DNA from: CAVPGP01 sp963704025
GTDB lineage: Bacteria; Actinomycetota; Thermoleophilia; Gaiellales; Gaiellaceae
Assembly (NCBI GenBank): GCA_963704025.1
Contig: CAVPGP010000001.1
Location: 434,001 to 498,000 of the forward strand
DNA: 64,000 nt
Direction: 5' to 3'
Both the position numbers and the translations under genes were made by a program. The notes below the pieces were generated by a model. The model worked only from the letters and a program-made list of their open reading frames with translations, was not told the DNA's origin and searched no databases. Positions 51,733 to 61,559 of the stretch are shown here, piece by piece; within the stretch, counting starts at the first letter, position 1, and every line of letters begins with the position of its first letter.

Positions 51733-53581
51733 CCGGGGGCGCGGCACCGTCCGTGGCGGGGGTGTCTCTCGGGGCCTCGGTCTTGGGCGGCGGCTCGAGC
51801 TCCTTCTTCGGAGGCTTCTTCGTCCCCACCCGGACGAGCTTCGGCTCGGCGACGTAGGACGAGTACCACGTCGTGTCGTAGAGGAGCTTCCCGCTCGGCG
51901 CGTAAACGGTCCGGTGCACACTCGTGGCGCGCGCCGGCTCGCCGTAGTCGTCGACCTCGGTCTTGCCGACCGCAAGGCTCGGATCCTCCGTCCGCTGGAT
52001 CGGCGGCGCGGAGACCACGCGGAGCGGCGCCGTCTCCGTCTCGACGCGGCGATGCTGCGGCGCCCCGTAGAGGCTGACTGTCAGCGCGGACGTGCCGACG
52101 AACGTCCGCAGCAGGAGCCACCTGGGGGTGTCGTTGCGGAACCGCAGATCCGTGTCGGGGTAGTTGACCGTCGCGTCGCGGCCGAGCGGGTAGTGGCTGA
52201 TGTAGAGCGCGTGGTTGGTACGCGTCTCGATCGGGAGCCCGGCCTCGAACGCGGCGTTGAAGACCGTCGTCGAGACCTGGCAGACGCCGCCGCCGAGGCC
52301 CGTCTGCAGCTCCCCGTTGATGATCACGGGCGCCTCGACGAAGCCCTTCTCGGCGGTTCGCTCACCGGTCGCCGCGTTGAACGAGAACGTCGCGCCCGGA
52401 GCGATCAGATGATCGTCGACAAGCTGGGCGACGAGCCGCACGTTGTGCAGGCGGTTGGGCTCGCCGCCGTAGATCGTCGTGTACGTGCCGACGAGGCCGG
52501 TGATGCCCATCGCCCGCGCGTCGGCGGTGGACCGCTTCGGCGCAGCGGTGGCGACCACGAGCCGGGCCAGGCGCTCGCCAGGCGTTGTCGCGGCGGCGAG
52601 AATCGCGGCCGCCGTCGCCTGGGCGTCGATTCCGACGCCGGGCTTCGCCGGGACGACCCTGACGATGTTCCCCGAGACGGCGAAGCCCGCGTCCACCGGG
52701 CCGTGACCGACCCGCTCGGCAAGCTTCGGGAACCAGCGCTCGGCACCGGCCCCGCCGATCCGGAGGCTTGTGCGGCCGCCGGACGGCAGCTCGAGGATCT
52801 CGGCCATCCGCCAGCGCGGGATGCGCCACGCGGTCTGCTGGTACACGAGGCGGACCGGGGCGGAGATGGCTCGTTCGGCGTCGATTCGTGCGCCGCGGAG
52901 GTCGGAGGCCAAGACTGTCGGCGAGTCCTCGCGGACGGGCAGCGCGACCGTTCGGCCGCGTTCGAACGACGCCAGAGAGCGGACGATCGTGTCACTCGCC
53001 GCGGCGCGGTCCAGCACGAGTCCGGTCTGCCCAGGCACGGTGGCGATCCTGAGACCCTTGCGTGCGAGCGACGCCTGCCGGTGGGGGCGGTCGATCGCGG
53101 CCTTCAGCTGGCCGAGCTCGTACTGAAGTGCCGCCTCGTACACGCGGACGGGCGGTTGCAGGTCGGCCGGGAAGAAGCGGACGCGCAGCCGCCTGAACCC
53201 GCGCAGGGGGCCGAATCCCTCGCCCTGACGCTGCGCCGCGCGGACCGCGGCGGCCCAGTCGACCTCCACACCAAGGCGCTCGGGGGTGATCGCGAAGCGG
53301 TCGCCGCCGGCGGTGAAGACGACAGGCACCTTCGCGACCTCGGCCGACCGCTGTTCCAGGAGCCGGCGAGCCGCAGTCGTTGACATGCCGCCGACGTCGA
53401 TCCCCGCGATGTTCGTCCCCTCGGCCAGCCGTGCAGAGGAGCCTGCGAACGAGAGGCCGACGATCAGCGAGGCACAGCCGAGGACGACGACGAGTGCGAC
53501 CGTCCTGTGCAGCGTCGGCGAGGCAAGACGCGAGCGGCGCCGGCGATATCGGGCAGGACGGGCTGACGCACGCGCGCTCAA
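51698..53581 (-). CDS. VanW-family cell-wall protein
   Basis: About 627 residues: a membrane anchor near the start (VALVVVLGCASLIVGLSFAG), a repeated YkuD-associated/PG-binding type domain (two copies of an F-x-I-x-x-x-x-x-G-V-x-V-D pattern around 70-330), then the VanW domain GATFSFNAATGERTAEKGF, GGGVCQVSTTVFNAAFEAG, HALYISHYPLGRDATV and WLLLRTFV. The C-terminal tail is Pro/Thr-rich. VanW proteins act in peptidoglycan-linked functions, but the exact chemistry is unknown. The start is taken as TTG at 53581; no ATG or GTG with the anchor is better. Confidence 0.82.
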   Translation of the reverse strand: MSARASARPARYRRRRSRLASPTLHRTVALVVVLGCASLIVGLSFAGSSARLAEGTNIAGIDVGGMSTTAARRLLEQRSAEVAKVPVVFTAGGDRFAITPERLGVEVDWAAAVRAAQRQGEGFGPLRGFRRLRVRFFPADLQPPVRVYEAALQYELGQLKAAIDRPHRQASLARKGLRIATVPGQTGLVLDRAAASDTIVRSLASFERGRTVALPVREDSPTVLASDLRGARIDAERAISAPVRLVYQQTAWRIPRWRMAEILELPSGGRTSLRIGGAGAERWFPKLAERVGHGPVDAGFAVSGNIVRVVPAKPGVGIDAQATAAAILAAATTPGERLARLVVATAAPKRSTADARAMGITGLVGTYTTIYGGEPNRLHNVRLVAQLVDDHLIAPGATFSFNAATGERTAEKGFVEAPVIINGELQTGLGGGVCQVSTTVFNAAFEAGLPIETRTNHALYISHYPLGRDATVNYPDTDLRFRNDTPRWLLLRTFVGTSALTVSLYGAPQHRRVETETAPLRVVSAPPIQRTEDPSLAVGKTEVDDYGEPARATSVHRTVYAPSGKLLYDTTWYSSYVAEPKLVRVGTKKPPKKELEPPPKTEAPRDTPATDGAAPPATSSTVPEPRH

Positions 53582-53603
53582 GCGGGCAGTGTAGCGGCCC
53601 TTT

Positions 53604-54380
53604 CTAGCGCCCTGTGAAGCGCGGCTTCTCGCCTGCGAAGAACGCGGCGACCCCTGCCTGTGCATCGCTCGAGAGGAGTGTCTCCCGGAATCCGTCGCGC
53701 TCGGCGCCGTATCCGTCTAGGCCACCGGCCGCGCGGACGGCGCGTTTGATCGCCCTCAACGCGATCGGCGCCTGGCGCGCGAGGCTCGTCGCGAAGTCGA
53801 GAGCGCGCTGCTCCAGCTCGCCCTCGTCGACGGCGAAATGCACGAGGCCTTCGCGTTCCGCCTCGTCCGCGCCGACCTGAAGTCCCTTCATCAGGTACGA
53901 GGTGGCCTTGCCCGGGCCCAGCAGCCGCGTCAACCGCTGCGTCCCGCCCGCGCCGGGGATCAGCCCCAGACGCACCTCGGGCTGGCCGATCAGCCCGTGA
54001 TTCCTCGCCATGAAGCGGAAATCGCAGGCGAGTGCCAGCTCGCAGCCGCCGCCCAGCGCGTGACCGTTGATGGCGGCCACCGTGGGCTGGGGAAGCTCGG
54101 CGAACGCGGTGAACACGTGCTGCACCTCGACGGCGCGTTCTGCATCTTGGGGCGAGATGTCCTGGAAGCCGGCAATGTCGGCACCGGCCATGAAGACGCC
54201 CTCGACCGCACTGCGCAGGACCACCGCGCACACGTCCTCGGTTGCGGCGGCAAGCTCGTCGACGGCGGCCGCGATGCCGCGGACGACCGACTCGTCGATC
54301 GCATTCATGGGCGGGCGGTTCAGCTCGACCACCGCCACACCGTCGTCCCCGCGGACGATGCTGACGACGTCAGATGCCAC
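53604..54380 (-). CDS. Enoyl-CoA hydratase/isomerase
   Basis: A 258-residue crotonase-fold enzyme for acyl-CoA beta-oxidation. Typical blocks are VAVVELNRPPMNAIDESV, GVFMAGADIAGFQD (oxyanion hole), INGHALGGGCELALACDFRFMA, IGQPEVRLGLIPGAGGTQRLTRLLG with the catalytic Glu pair, and A-x-x-x-GLVHFAVDEGEL. It overlaps the acyl-CoA dehydrogenase gene by 11 bases, so the two act in one pathway. The start is ATG at 54380. Confidence 0.93.
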   Translation of the reverse strand: MASDVVSIVRGDDGVAVVELNRPPMNAIDESVVRGIAAAVDELAAATEDVCAVVLRSAVEGVFMAGADIAGFQDISPQDAERAVEVQHVFTAFAELPQPTVAAINGHALGGGCELALACDFRFMARNHGLIGQPEVRLGLIPGAGGTQRLTRLLGPGKATSYLMKGLQVGADEAEREGLVHFAVDEGELEQRALDFATSLARQAPIALRAIKRAVRAAGGLDGYGAERDGFRETLLSSDAQAGVAAFFAGEKPRFTGR

Positions 54381-55530
54381 GGCGGAGGTACATCGCGATC
54401 ACATGACGCTGGATCTCGGAGGTGCCCTCGACGATCTGGAAGACCTTCGCGTCGCGCATCCACTTCTCGACGGGATGGTCGCGCATGATCCCGGCGCCGC
54501 CGAGGATCTGCACCGCGTCGGTTGTCACATCCATGGCCGTGTCGGCGGCGAACGCCTTGGCATAGGAGCCGAGCAGGCCGGCGTCCTCGCCGCGATCGAC
54601 CGCCTCACAGGCGCGCCAGATCAGGAGACGCGCAGCCTCGATCCTCATCGCAGCGTCGGCGAGCTTGAACGAGACGCCCTGCTTCGAGAGGAGCGGCTTG
54701 CCGAACGCGTGTCGCTCCCGCGCGTACGCGGTCGCGTACTCGAAGGCGGCTCGAGCGACGCCGAGTGCGCCTGCGGCCACCTGCGGGCGCGAGACCTGGA
54801 AGAAGTCCATCGCGATCTCGAAGCCGAGGCCCTCGGGGCCGAGGAGCCGGTCGGCGGGCACGCGTGCGTCTTGGAGGAGGATCGTGCCCGTGTACGAGGC
54901 GCGGAGCCCGAGCTTGTCCTCCTTGCGCCCGGCCGAGACGCCGGGGTCGCCTCGCTCGACCAGGAAGGCGGTGATCGCGTCGTCCAGCTTTGCGAAGACG
55001 ATCGTCAGCTCGGCGACGCCGCCGTTCGTCACGTAGACCTTCTCGCCGTTCAGGACGTACTCGTCTCCCTCACGGCGTGCCGTCGTCTCGAGCGCCGAGA
55101 CGTCCGAGCCCGCCCCCGGCTCGGTGAAGGCAATCGCTGCGAGGAACGCGTCGGCGGAGGCGATCCGGGGGAGCCAGGCGTCCTTCTGCGCCTCCGTTCC
55201 GTACGCGAGCAGCGGCCGGACGGGGAACATGGTCGCCTGGATCGTCGCGGCGAGACCGGCGCAGCCCCAGGACAGCTCCTCGGCGATCAGCGCCGCGGTC
55301 ACCGCGTCGACGCCGCCGCCGCCGTACTCGGCGGGAACGGCATATGAGGTCAGGCCGAGCTGCGCCGCACTGGCGAGAAGCCCGTCGGGAAACTCGCCCG
55401 ACACGTCGCACGCGGCAGCGAGCGGGCGAAGCTCGCGCCCGGCGAACGCGTGCGCCAGGGCGCGCAGCTCCTCTTGCTCCGGCCTGAGCCGAAACGAAAT
55501 ACCCTGCTCTTGGCCGGTTTTTACACTCAT
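54370..55530 (-). CDS. Acyl-CoA dehydrogenase (copy 1)
   Basis: 386 residues. FAD-dependent oxidation of acyl-CoA to the 2-enoyl ester. Motifs: TSYAVPAEYGGGGVDAV, AFTEPGAGSDVSALET, EYVLNGEKVYVTNG, the C-terminal catalytic region KVFQIVEGTSEIQRHVI with Glu. It feeds the enoyl-CoA hydratase just downstream. Upstream it is separated from the SDR by a 221-base REP array on the same strand. The acyl chain cannot be assigned. Confidence 0.92.
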   Translation of the reverse strand: MSVKTGQEQGISFRLRPEQEELRALAHAFAGRELRPLAAACDVSGEFPDGLLASAAQLGLTSYAVPAEYGGGGVDAVTAALIAEELSWGCAGLAATIQATMFPVRPLLAYGTEAQKDAWLPRIASADAFLAAIAFTEPGAGSDVSALETTARREGDEYVLNGEKVYVTNGGVAELTIVFAKLDDAITAFLVERGDPGVSAGRKEDKLGLRASYTGTILLQDARVPADRLLGPEGLGFEIAMDFFQVSRPQVAAGALGVARAAFEYATAYARERHAFGKPLLSKQGVSFKLADAAMRIEAARLLIWRACEAVDRGEDAGLLGSYAKAFAADTAMDVTTDAVQILGGAGIMRDHPVEKWMRDAKVFQIVEGTSEIQRHVIAMYLRRGI

Positions 55531-55546
55531 CTACGCCGTCCGGAAA

Positions 55547-55735
55547 GGCCATGGCCGGGGACTGTCCCCGGCGGCTGCCCAGAAGGACACGTCCGCCGGT
55601 CGCAACCGTCCGAACGGGCCGTGACCGGGGACTGTCCCCGGTGGCTGCCCAGAAGGACACGTCCGCCGGTCCAACCGTCCGAGCGGGCCGTGACCGGGGA
55701 CTGTCCCCGGTGGATGCCCAAAACGACGTGTCCGC
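55547..55735 (+). repeat. Tandem array of three REP-like elements, about 70-bp period
   Basis: Forward cores GGGGACTGTCCCC at 55557-55569, 55627-55639 and 55696-55708, spaced 70 and 69 bases. Each is followed by GG(C/T)GGCTGCCCAGAAGGACACGTCCGCC (written here as blocks) and preceded by (A/G)TG(A/G)CC. It separates the SDR and acyl-CoA dehydrogenase genes and contains no coding sequence. Confidence 0.85.
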
Positions 55736-55751
55736 GAACCCGCACAGCCCG

Positions 55752-56588
55752 TCAGAAGACGAAGAGCTCGACGCCGCCGGAGACGTTCAGCTCGACGCCC
55801 GTGATGTACGCCGCGAGTTCGGAGCAGAGGAACGCGATCGCGTTCGCGATGTCCTGCGGCTCACCAGGTCGCTTGAAGACCGTCCGTGCGGCGATCCGCT
55901 CGTTCATCGTCTGATTGGCCAGGTTGAAGGCCTCCGTGCCGATGATCCCGGGCACGATCGCGTTGCACGTGATCGCGTATCGCCCGCCTTCCATGGCAAG
56001 CGTCTTCGTCAGCCCGAGTATCCCCGCCTTCGTCGTCGAGTACGAAGCCTGACCAAAGCCGCCCAGCGTGCCCGCGACCGATGCCATGTTCACGATCCGC
56101 CCCCAGCCACGCTCCTTCATGTGCGGCCAGACCGCCTGGGCGCAGTTGAACGCGCCGGTCAGGTTCACGCGCAGGTCGCGCTCCCAGAGATCGAGCCGCT
56201 GGTCGTGAATCTGCCCCACGTGGTCGAGCGTGCCCGCGTTGTTGACGAGGATGTCCACCGAGCCGAACTCCTCGACCGTCCGGGCCACGACGGCGTCGAC
56301 CTGCTCCCGGTCGGTGACGTCGCACCTGATCGCAGCAGCACGCCGCCCCATCGCCCGGATCTCCGCTGCGGTGGCCTCCGAGAAGACGAGCCCCTGCGTT
56401 CGCGCGACCGTCGCAAGGACGCCGTAGCTGTCGGTCTCCTCCGACTCTGCAGCCGACTCGACGAGCAGATCCGCGATCACGACGTCGGCGCCCGCCCGCG
56501 CCAGCGTCAACGCATCCGCACGCCCGAGTCCGCGCGAGCCGCCGGTGACGAGTGCCACACGTCCGGTGAGGTCGATCTCGATGCTCAC
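55752..56588 (-). CDS. Short-chain dehydrogenase/reductase
   Basis: A 278-residue classical SDR: VALVTGGSRGLGRADALTLARAGADVVIAD (NAD(P) motif), ILVNNAGTLDHVG, the active site MASVAGTLGGFGQASYSTTKAGILGLTKTLA with Ser-Tyr-x3-Lys, and GRYAITCNAIVPGIIGTEAF. An insert of about 25 residues after the first strand (VESAAESEETDSYGVLATV) is longer than usual. It lies between two acyl-CoA dehydrogenases and probably oxidises a 3-hydroxyacyl-CoA or related alcohol. Confidence 0.88.
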   Translation of the reverse strand: MSIEIDLTGRVALVTGGSRGLGRADALTLARAGADVVIADLLVESAAESEETDSYGVLATVARTQGLVFSEATAAEIRAMGRRAAAIRCDVTDREQVDAVVARTVEEFGSVDILVNNAGTLDHVGQIHDQRLDLWERDLRVNLTGAFNCAQAVWPHMKERGWGRIVNMASVAGTLGGFGQASYSTTKAGILGLTKTLAMEGGRYAITCNAIVPGIIGTEAFNLANQTMNERIAARTVFKRPGEPQDIANAIAFLCSELAAYITGVELNVSGGVELFVF

Positions 56589-56613
56589 TCGCTGCTCACG
56601 GGGCGACCCTACG

Positions 56614-57795
<1,182 letters not shown>

Positions 57796-57815
57796 ACGTC
57801 TTCGCTCCTGGCTTG

Positions 57816-57833
57816 ATTGACTCGTCAGTCAAT
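57816..57833. promoter_or_regulatory. TetR-type operator candidate
   Basis: ATTGACT (57816-57822) and AGTCAAT (57827-57833), a perfect 7-base inverted repeat with a 4-base spacer, 21 bases upstream of the acyl-CoA dehydrogenase ATG. TetR-family repressors of fatty-acid and acyl-CoA catabolism often use such sites. The regulator gene is not in this window. Confidence 0.55.
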
Positions 57834-57887
57834 GGCATCGTACGTGCCCTCAACCCCGCTCGCAAGCGTCGTTCTCGGTCCCCAGGC

Positions 57888-58419
57888 GGGACCTGGACAG
57901 TCGGCGCTCTCGTTATCACTTGCCAGATCGAGAGCGTCGCCGTCGGCGGCGCCCTGGTCTCCCTCTCCGTCGGCATCGTCTACCAGTCCGACTCGCCGAG
58001 CGGCCACTTCCAGCTCTGGTGGACCGATCCGATCCACCTGAAGGCGTGGCTCGCGACATTTGCGCGCTCGGCGCCTGCATTCAGGTGTTCCTGGCCGCCC
58101 GGATCTTCGGCAAGCTGCCGTGGCCACGGCGAGCCTGGGTGCCGCCTGCCCACCGCTGGATCGGCAGGTTGACGTTCCTGCTGACGCTGCCGGTCGCCTA
58201 CCACTGCATCTTCAAGCTGGGGTTCCACATCGACCGCGTGCTCGTGCATTCGCTGCTCGGGTGTGCGTTCTTCCGGGCGTATTTCGCCAAGGTCACGATC
58301 GTCCGGCTACACAACTTCCCCGCTGGGTGCTCCCGACCGCGGGGGGCTCCTGTTCGCGGTGCTGATCGGACTCTGGTACACGCTACTGGCTCTTCACGAC
58401 CGTGGACGCGAACTGGTAG
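57888..58419 (+). pseudogene. DUF6529-like membrane protein, several frameshifts
   Basis: The segments IESVAVGGALVSLSVGIVY...LKAWLATFA, then LGACIQVFLAARIFGKLPWPRRAWVPPAHRWIGRLTFLLTLPVAYHCIFKLG...LVHSLLGCAFFRAYFAKVTIV, then RWVLPTAGG, then LLFAVLIGLWYT, then YWLFTTVDANW-stop, all resemble consecutive parts of a DUF6529-type membrane protein, but each is in a different frame. The junctions are near 58065, 58320, 58345 and 58380; one is a G-run one base too short. Either the gene has decayed or the sequence is poor here. No function is known for the family. Confidence 0.7.
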
Positions 58420-60283
58420 CGGCCTCCCTGTTCCTTTCCGGCCTGAACGGGGACTGTCCCCGGCCAGGCGGTGCGAGAGCGACGATAGGCTGCCGCTCGT
58501 GGGCAAGGTGTTCGACGGCGTCGACGCGAAGCTTGCGGCTTGGATACGTGCGCAGCCGCTCTTCTTCGTCGCCACCGCTCCCAGCCGGGGGAGGATCAAT
58601 CTGAGCCCGAAAGGGCCGATCGACACGCTGTGGGTCGTCGACGCGCACACCATCGAGTACGACGACCACGTCGGCAGCGGCGCCGAGACGATCGCGCATC
58701 TCCGCGAGAACGGGCGCATCGTCGTGATGCTCTGCGCCTTCCAGGGGCCGCCGCGCATCGTCCGTCTCCACGGGCGCGGCGAGGTGATCGCGAGCGAGGA
58801 TCCCGGCGACGGTGTCCGCGGGGTCATCCGCGTCAACGTCGAGCGGGTCTCGGACTCGTGCGGATACGGCGTGCCACTGATGGAGTACGCCGGCGAGCGA
58901 CCGCAGCGCGGGCTCTGGCTCGACCGACAGGGGGAGCAAGGCGTGCGGGACTACGTACGAGAGCGCAACGCAGCCTCGATCGACGGGCTGCCGGCGCTCG
59001 ACCCGGCCTAGACAGTCCCGCCTAGACAGTCCCGCGTAGACGGCGATCGACCGTGCGTGCGCCGGTACCGTCGGCTGCCCAACCGGGTCCAGGCGCTCCG
59101 GGAGGTAGACGGTGAAGAAGCTGCCGGCGCCGGGCGCGCTCTCGACCGAGACCGCACCGCCGCTCTGAGCGACGATGCCGTAGACCGTCGAAAGCCCGAG
59201 GCCGGTGCCCTCGCCGGCCGCCTTCGTGGTGAAGAACGGCTCGAAGACCCGCGCCTGGGTGTCCGAATCCATCCCGACCCCGGTGTCACTGACCGACACG
59301 TGGCAATGGCGCCCGCACGCCGATCGCATCGGCCTTCCCGGCATCGACGTTCGCGACCCCGCCGAGATCGACAGCTCGCCGCCGTCCGGCATCGCGTCGC
59401 GTGCGTTCAGCGCCAGGTTGAGAACGACCTGGTCGAGCTGCCCGGGATCGGCGAGCACGGTCAACGGCCAGGATTGGGCATCGACTCGCAGCGCAATGTT
59501 CTCCCGGATCAGACGGCGCAGCACCGGCTCGATGCCGGCGACGACGTCATTGAGATCGACGAGCTGCGGCTGGAGCACCTGCTTCCGGCTGAACCCGAGC
59601 AGCTGCCGCGTCAGCGCCGTCGCGCGGCCCGCGGCCTTCTGGATTTCGGTCACGCGCCGCCGCCGAGCATGGCCCTCTTCGAGCTCACGGAGGAGCAGCT
59701 CGCTGTAGCCGCCGATCGCGAGGAGGACGTTGTTGAAGTCGTGTGCGACCCCGCCGGCGAGACTCCCGACCGCCTCCATCTTCTGCGAGTGGCGCAGTTG
59801 GTTCTCGAGCTGCTTGCGTCCCGTGATGTCCTCGGTGATGCTGCCGCCGAAGACGGGGCGGCCGTCGCCGTCGTGGGCGAGCGACACGCGCACGTCTGCC
59901 CAGAGCACCTGGCCGTCACGCCGGAGGTAGCGCTTCTCGAGCCGGTAGGAGTCGAGCTCTCCGCGCAGCAGCATCTCGAGCTGTGCGACGTCCCCTTCGA
60001 CGTCATCCGGATGCGTCAGCTCCGCGTGGTGCATGTGGGACAGCTCCGCGCCGGAATAGCCGAGCATCTCCTGGAACGCATGGTTCGTCTCCAGCATCCG
60101 GCCGTCGGCGCCGATCGAGATGCCGAGTGTCGCCGAGTCGAACACGGCGTGGAACCGCTGTGCGATCCGGTTCCGCTCGCTGCGCGCGCGCCGGACTTGA
60201 AGTCGTCCGTGAACGACCGCGAGGCAGGCGAACGCTGCTCCGGCGCATGCCACGGCGAGAAGCATCGCGTTGGCTATCGGCAA
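58394..60283 (-). CDS. PAS-domain sensor histidine kinase, 3' end lost
   Basis: The ORF is 629 codons, but only residues 1-420 make sense. They hold one N-terminal membrane helix (MLLAVACAGAAFACLAVV), a PAS domain (FDSATLGISIGADGRMLETNHAFQEMLGYSGAELSH, about 45-160), a HisKA helix with AGGVAHDFNNVLLAIGGYSELLL, and an HATPase domain (LNLALNARDAMPDGG, DTGVGMDSDTQARVFEPFFTTK, GTGLGLSTVYGIV, and FFTVYLPERLDP). From about 59015 on, the frame runs antisense through the PPOX gene with no stop, so the natural end and perhaps a receiver domain are missing. The phosphorylation partner is not in view. Confidence 0.75.
   Translation of the reverse strand: MPIANAMLLAVACAGAAFACLAVVHGRLQVRRARSERNRIAQRFHAVFDSATLGISIGADGRMLETNHAFQEMLGYSGAELSHMHHAELTHPDDVEGDVAQLEMLLRGELDSYRLEKRYLRRDGQVLWADVRVSLAHDGDGRPVFGGSITEDITGRKQLENQLRHSQKMEAVGSLAGGVAHDFNNVLLAIGGYSELLLRELEEGHARRRRVTEIQKAAGRATALTRQLLGFSRKQVLQPQLVDLNDVVAGIEPVLRRLIRENIALRVDAQSWPLTVLADPGQLDQVVLNLALNARDAMPDGGELSISAGSRTSMPGRPMRSACGRHCHVSVSDTGVGMDSDTQARVFEPFFTTKAAGEGTGLGLSTVYGIVAQSGGAVSVESAPGAGSFFTVYLPERLDPVGQPTVPAHARSIAVYAGLSRRDCLGRVERRQPVDRGCVALSYVVPHALLPLSVEPEPALRSLAGVLHQWHAVSARVRDPLDVDADDPADTVAGILARDHLAAPVETDDARRPLEGAEHHDDAPVLAEMRDRLGAAADVVVVLDGVRVDDPQRVDRPFRAQIDPPPAGSGGDEEERLRTYPSRKLRVDAVEHLAHERQPIVALAPPGRGQSPFRPERNREAATSSRPRS
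58430..58463 (+). repeat. REP-like palindromic element
   Basis: Core GGGGACTGTCCCC at 58449-58461 preceded by TTCCTTTCCGGCCTGAAC, a variant of the usual TTTCGGGCATGACC head. It sits between the degenerate DUF6529 gene and the PPOX gene. Confidence 0.72.
58499..59011 (+). CDS. Pyridoxamine 5'-phosphate oxidase (PPOX) family protein
   Basis: A 170-residue flavin/F420-type split barrel. LAAWIRAQPLFFVATAPSRGRINLSPKG and LRENGRIVVMLCAFQGPPRIVRLHGRGEVI are the core beta-strand blocks of the family, and CGYGVPLMEYAGER follows. Family members reduce or bind FMN, F420 or haem; the cofactor cannot be told. The start is GTG at 58499. The histidine kinase ORF runs antisense through the whole gene, so one of the two must be wrong there; this gene has the better family match. 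Confidence 0.75.
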   Translation: MGKVFDGVDAKLAAWIRAQPLFFVATAPSRGRINLSPKGPIDTLWVVDAHTIEYDDHVGSGAETIAHLRENGRIVVMLCAFQGPPRIVRLHGRGEVIASEDPGDGVRGVIRVNVERVSDSCGYGVPLMEYAGERPQRGLWLDRQGEQGVRDYVRERNAASIDGLPALDPA

Positions 60284-60335
60284 GACTCAGCTTGATCTGT
60301 AGGGCGCGAGCGGCGACTCGGTAGGCTCTCGCGCG

Positions 60336-61559
60336 ATGGACTTCACGCTCAGCGACGAGCAGCGGCTGATCCAGGACACGGTCCGGGCGTTCGTGGACGA
60401 GCGCGTCCTCCCGGTCGCGGTCGAGAACGACATCGCCCACCGGCTCGACATGAGCCTGATCGAGGGCATGGCGGAGCTCGGGATCCTCGGGATCGTGATT
60501 CCCGAGGAGTACGGCGGGTCCGGCCTCGACTTCGTCTCGGAGGCGCTGGCGTGCGAGGAGATCGAGCGCGGCGAGGCCGCGTTCCGAACGTTGATCTCCG
60601 TGCACGTGGGGCTCAATTCGCTTTCGCTTCTCCGGTACGGGACCGAGGAGCAGAAGCAACGCTGGCTGACGCCGCAGGCGCGCGGCGAGAAGCTTGCGTG
60701 CTTCGGACTGACCGAGCCGGGGGCCGGCTCGGACGTGGCCTCGATGCGCTCGTCTGCGCGGCGCGAGGGCGACGTCTACGTGCTGAACGGCCAGAAGAAC
60801 TGGATCTCGTACGCGTCGGTCGCCGACCATGCGCTGGTCTTTGCGAAGACGGATTCCGAGGCGGGGCACAAGGGCATCTCCGCCTTCGTGGTCGAGAAGG
60901 GGATGCAGGGATTCACGACGGCGGACACCGAGCACAAGCTCGGGATCTGGGCCGGCTCGACCGGGGAGCTCTTCTTCGAGAATGTCGAAGTGCCGGCTGA
61001 GAACCTCCTCGGCGAGGAGGGGCAGGGCTTCGAGATCGCCATGCACTCGCTCGACCAGGGTCGCTTCACCGTCGCCGCAGGTGCCTGCGGCGTCGTCCGA
61101 GCGTGCCTCGAGCGCTCGACGGAGTACGCCCGGGAACGGCAGACCTTCGGGCAGCCGATCGGCAAGTACCAGTTCGTCCAGGACATGATCGCCACGATGG
61201 TGCTGGGTTACGAGACGTCCAAGCTCCTCGTCATGCAGGCGGCGTGGATGAAGAACGAGGGCAAGCGCAACACGCGGGAGACGTCGCTCGCCAAATGGCA
61301 CGCCACCGAGTCCGCCTTCGAGGCGGCGCACCTCGCGATTCAGGTGTTCGGTTCGTACGGATACTCCGCCGAGTACGGGATCGAGCGGTACTTCAGGAAC
61401 GCGCGGGCGCCCGTCATCTACGAGGGGACGACGCAGATCCACAAGATGATGCAGGCGGAGCACGCCCTGGGGTACCGGCGGCTGAACGGCCGCGGCGGCG
61501 ACGTCTCGCCGTTGTGCTCGTGGGCCCCTGCGCTCTCGCCCGTCCACGCGGGCGCCTGA
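60336..61559 (+). CDS. Acyl-CoA dehydrogenase (copy 3)
   Basis: A 407-residue acyl-CoA dehydrogenase: LGIVIPEEYGGSGLDFVSE, CFGLTEPGAGSDVASMRS, VYVLNGQKNWISYAS, FGQPIGKYQFVQDMIATM and the catalytic ARAPVIYEGTTQIHKMMQAEH. The sequence GFTTADTEHKLGIWAGSTGELFFENVEVPAENLLGEEG is standard. The last 30 residues (RRLNGRGGDVSPLCSWAPALSPVHAGA) look unrelated to the family and are antisense to the RAYT gene, so the true end may have been replaced. It is divergent from the histidine kinase by 52 bases. Confidence 0.92.
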   Translation: MDFTLSDEQRLIQDTVRAFVDERVLPVAVENDIAHRLDMSLIEGMAELGILGIVIPEEYGGSGLDFVSEALACEEIERGEAAFRTLISVHVGLNSLSLLRYGTEEQKQRWLTPQARGEKLACFGLTEPGAGSDVASMRSSARREGDVYVLNGQKNWISYASVADHALVFAKTDSEAGHKGISAFVVEKGMQGFTTADTEHKLGIWAGSTGELFFENVEVPAENLLGEEGQGFEIAMHSLDQGRFTVAAGACGVVRACLERSTEYARERQTFGQPIGKYQFVQDMIATMVLGYETSKLLVMQAAWMKNEGKRNTRETSLAKWHATESAFEAAHLAIQVFGSYGYSAEYGIERYFRNARAPVIYEGTTQIHKMMQAEHALGYRRLNGRGGDVSPLCSWAPALSPVHAGA

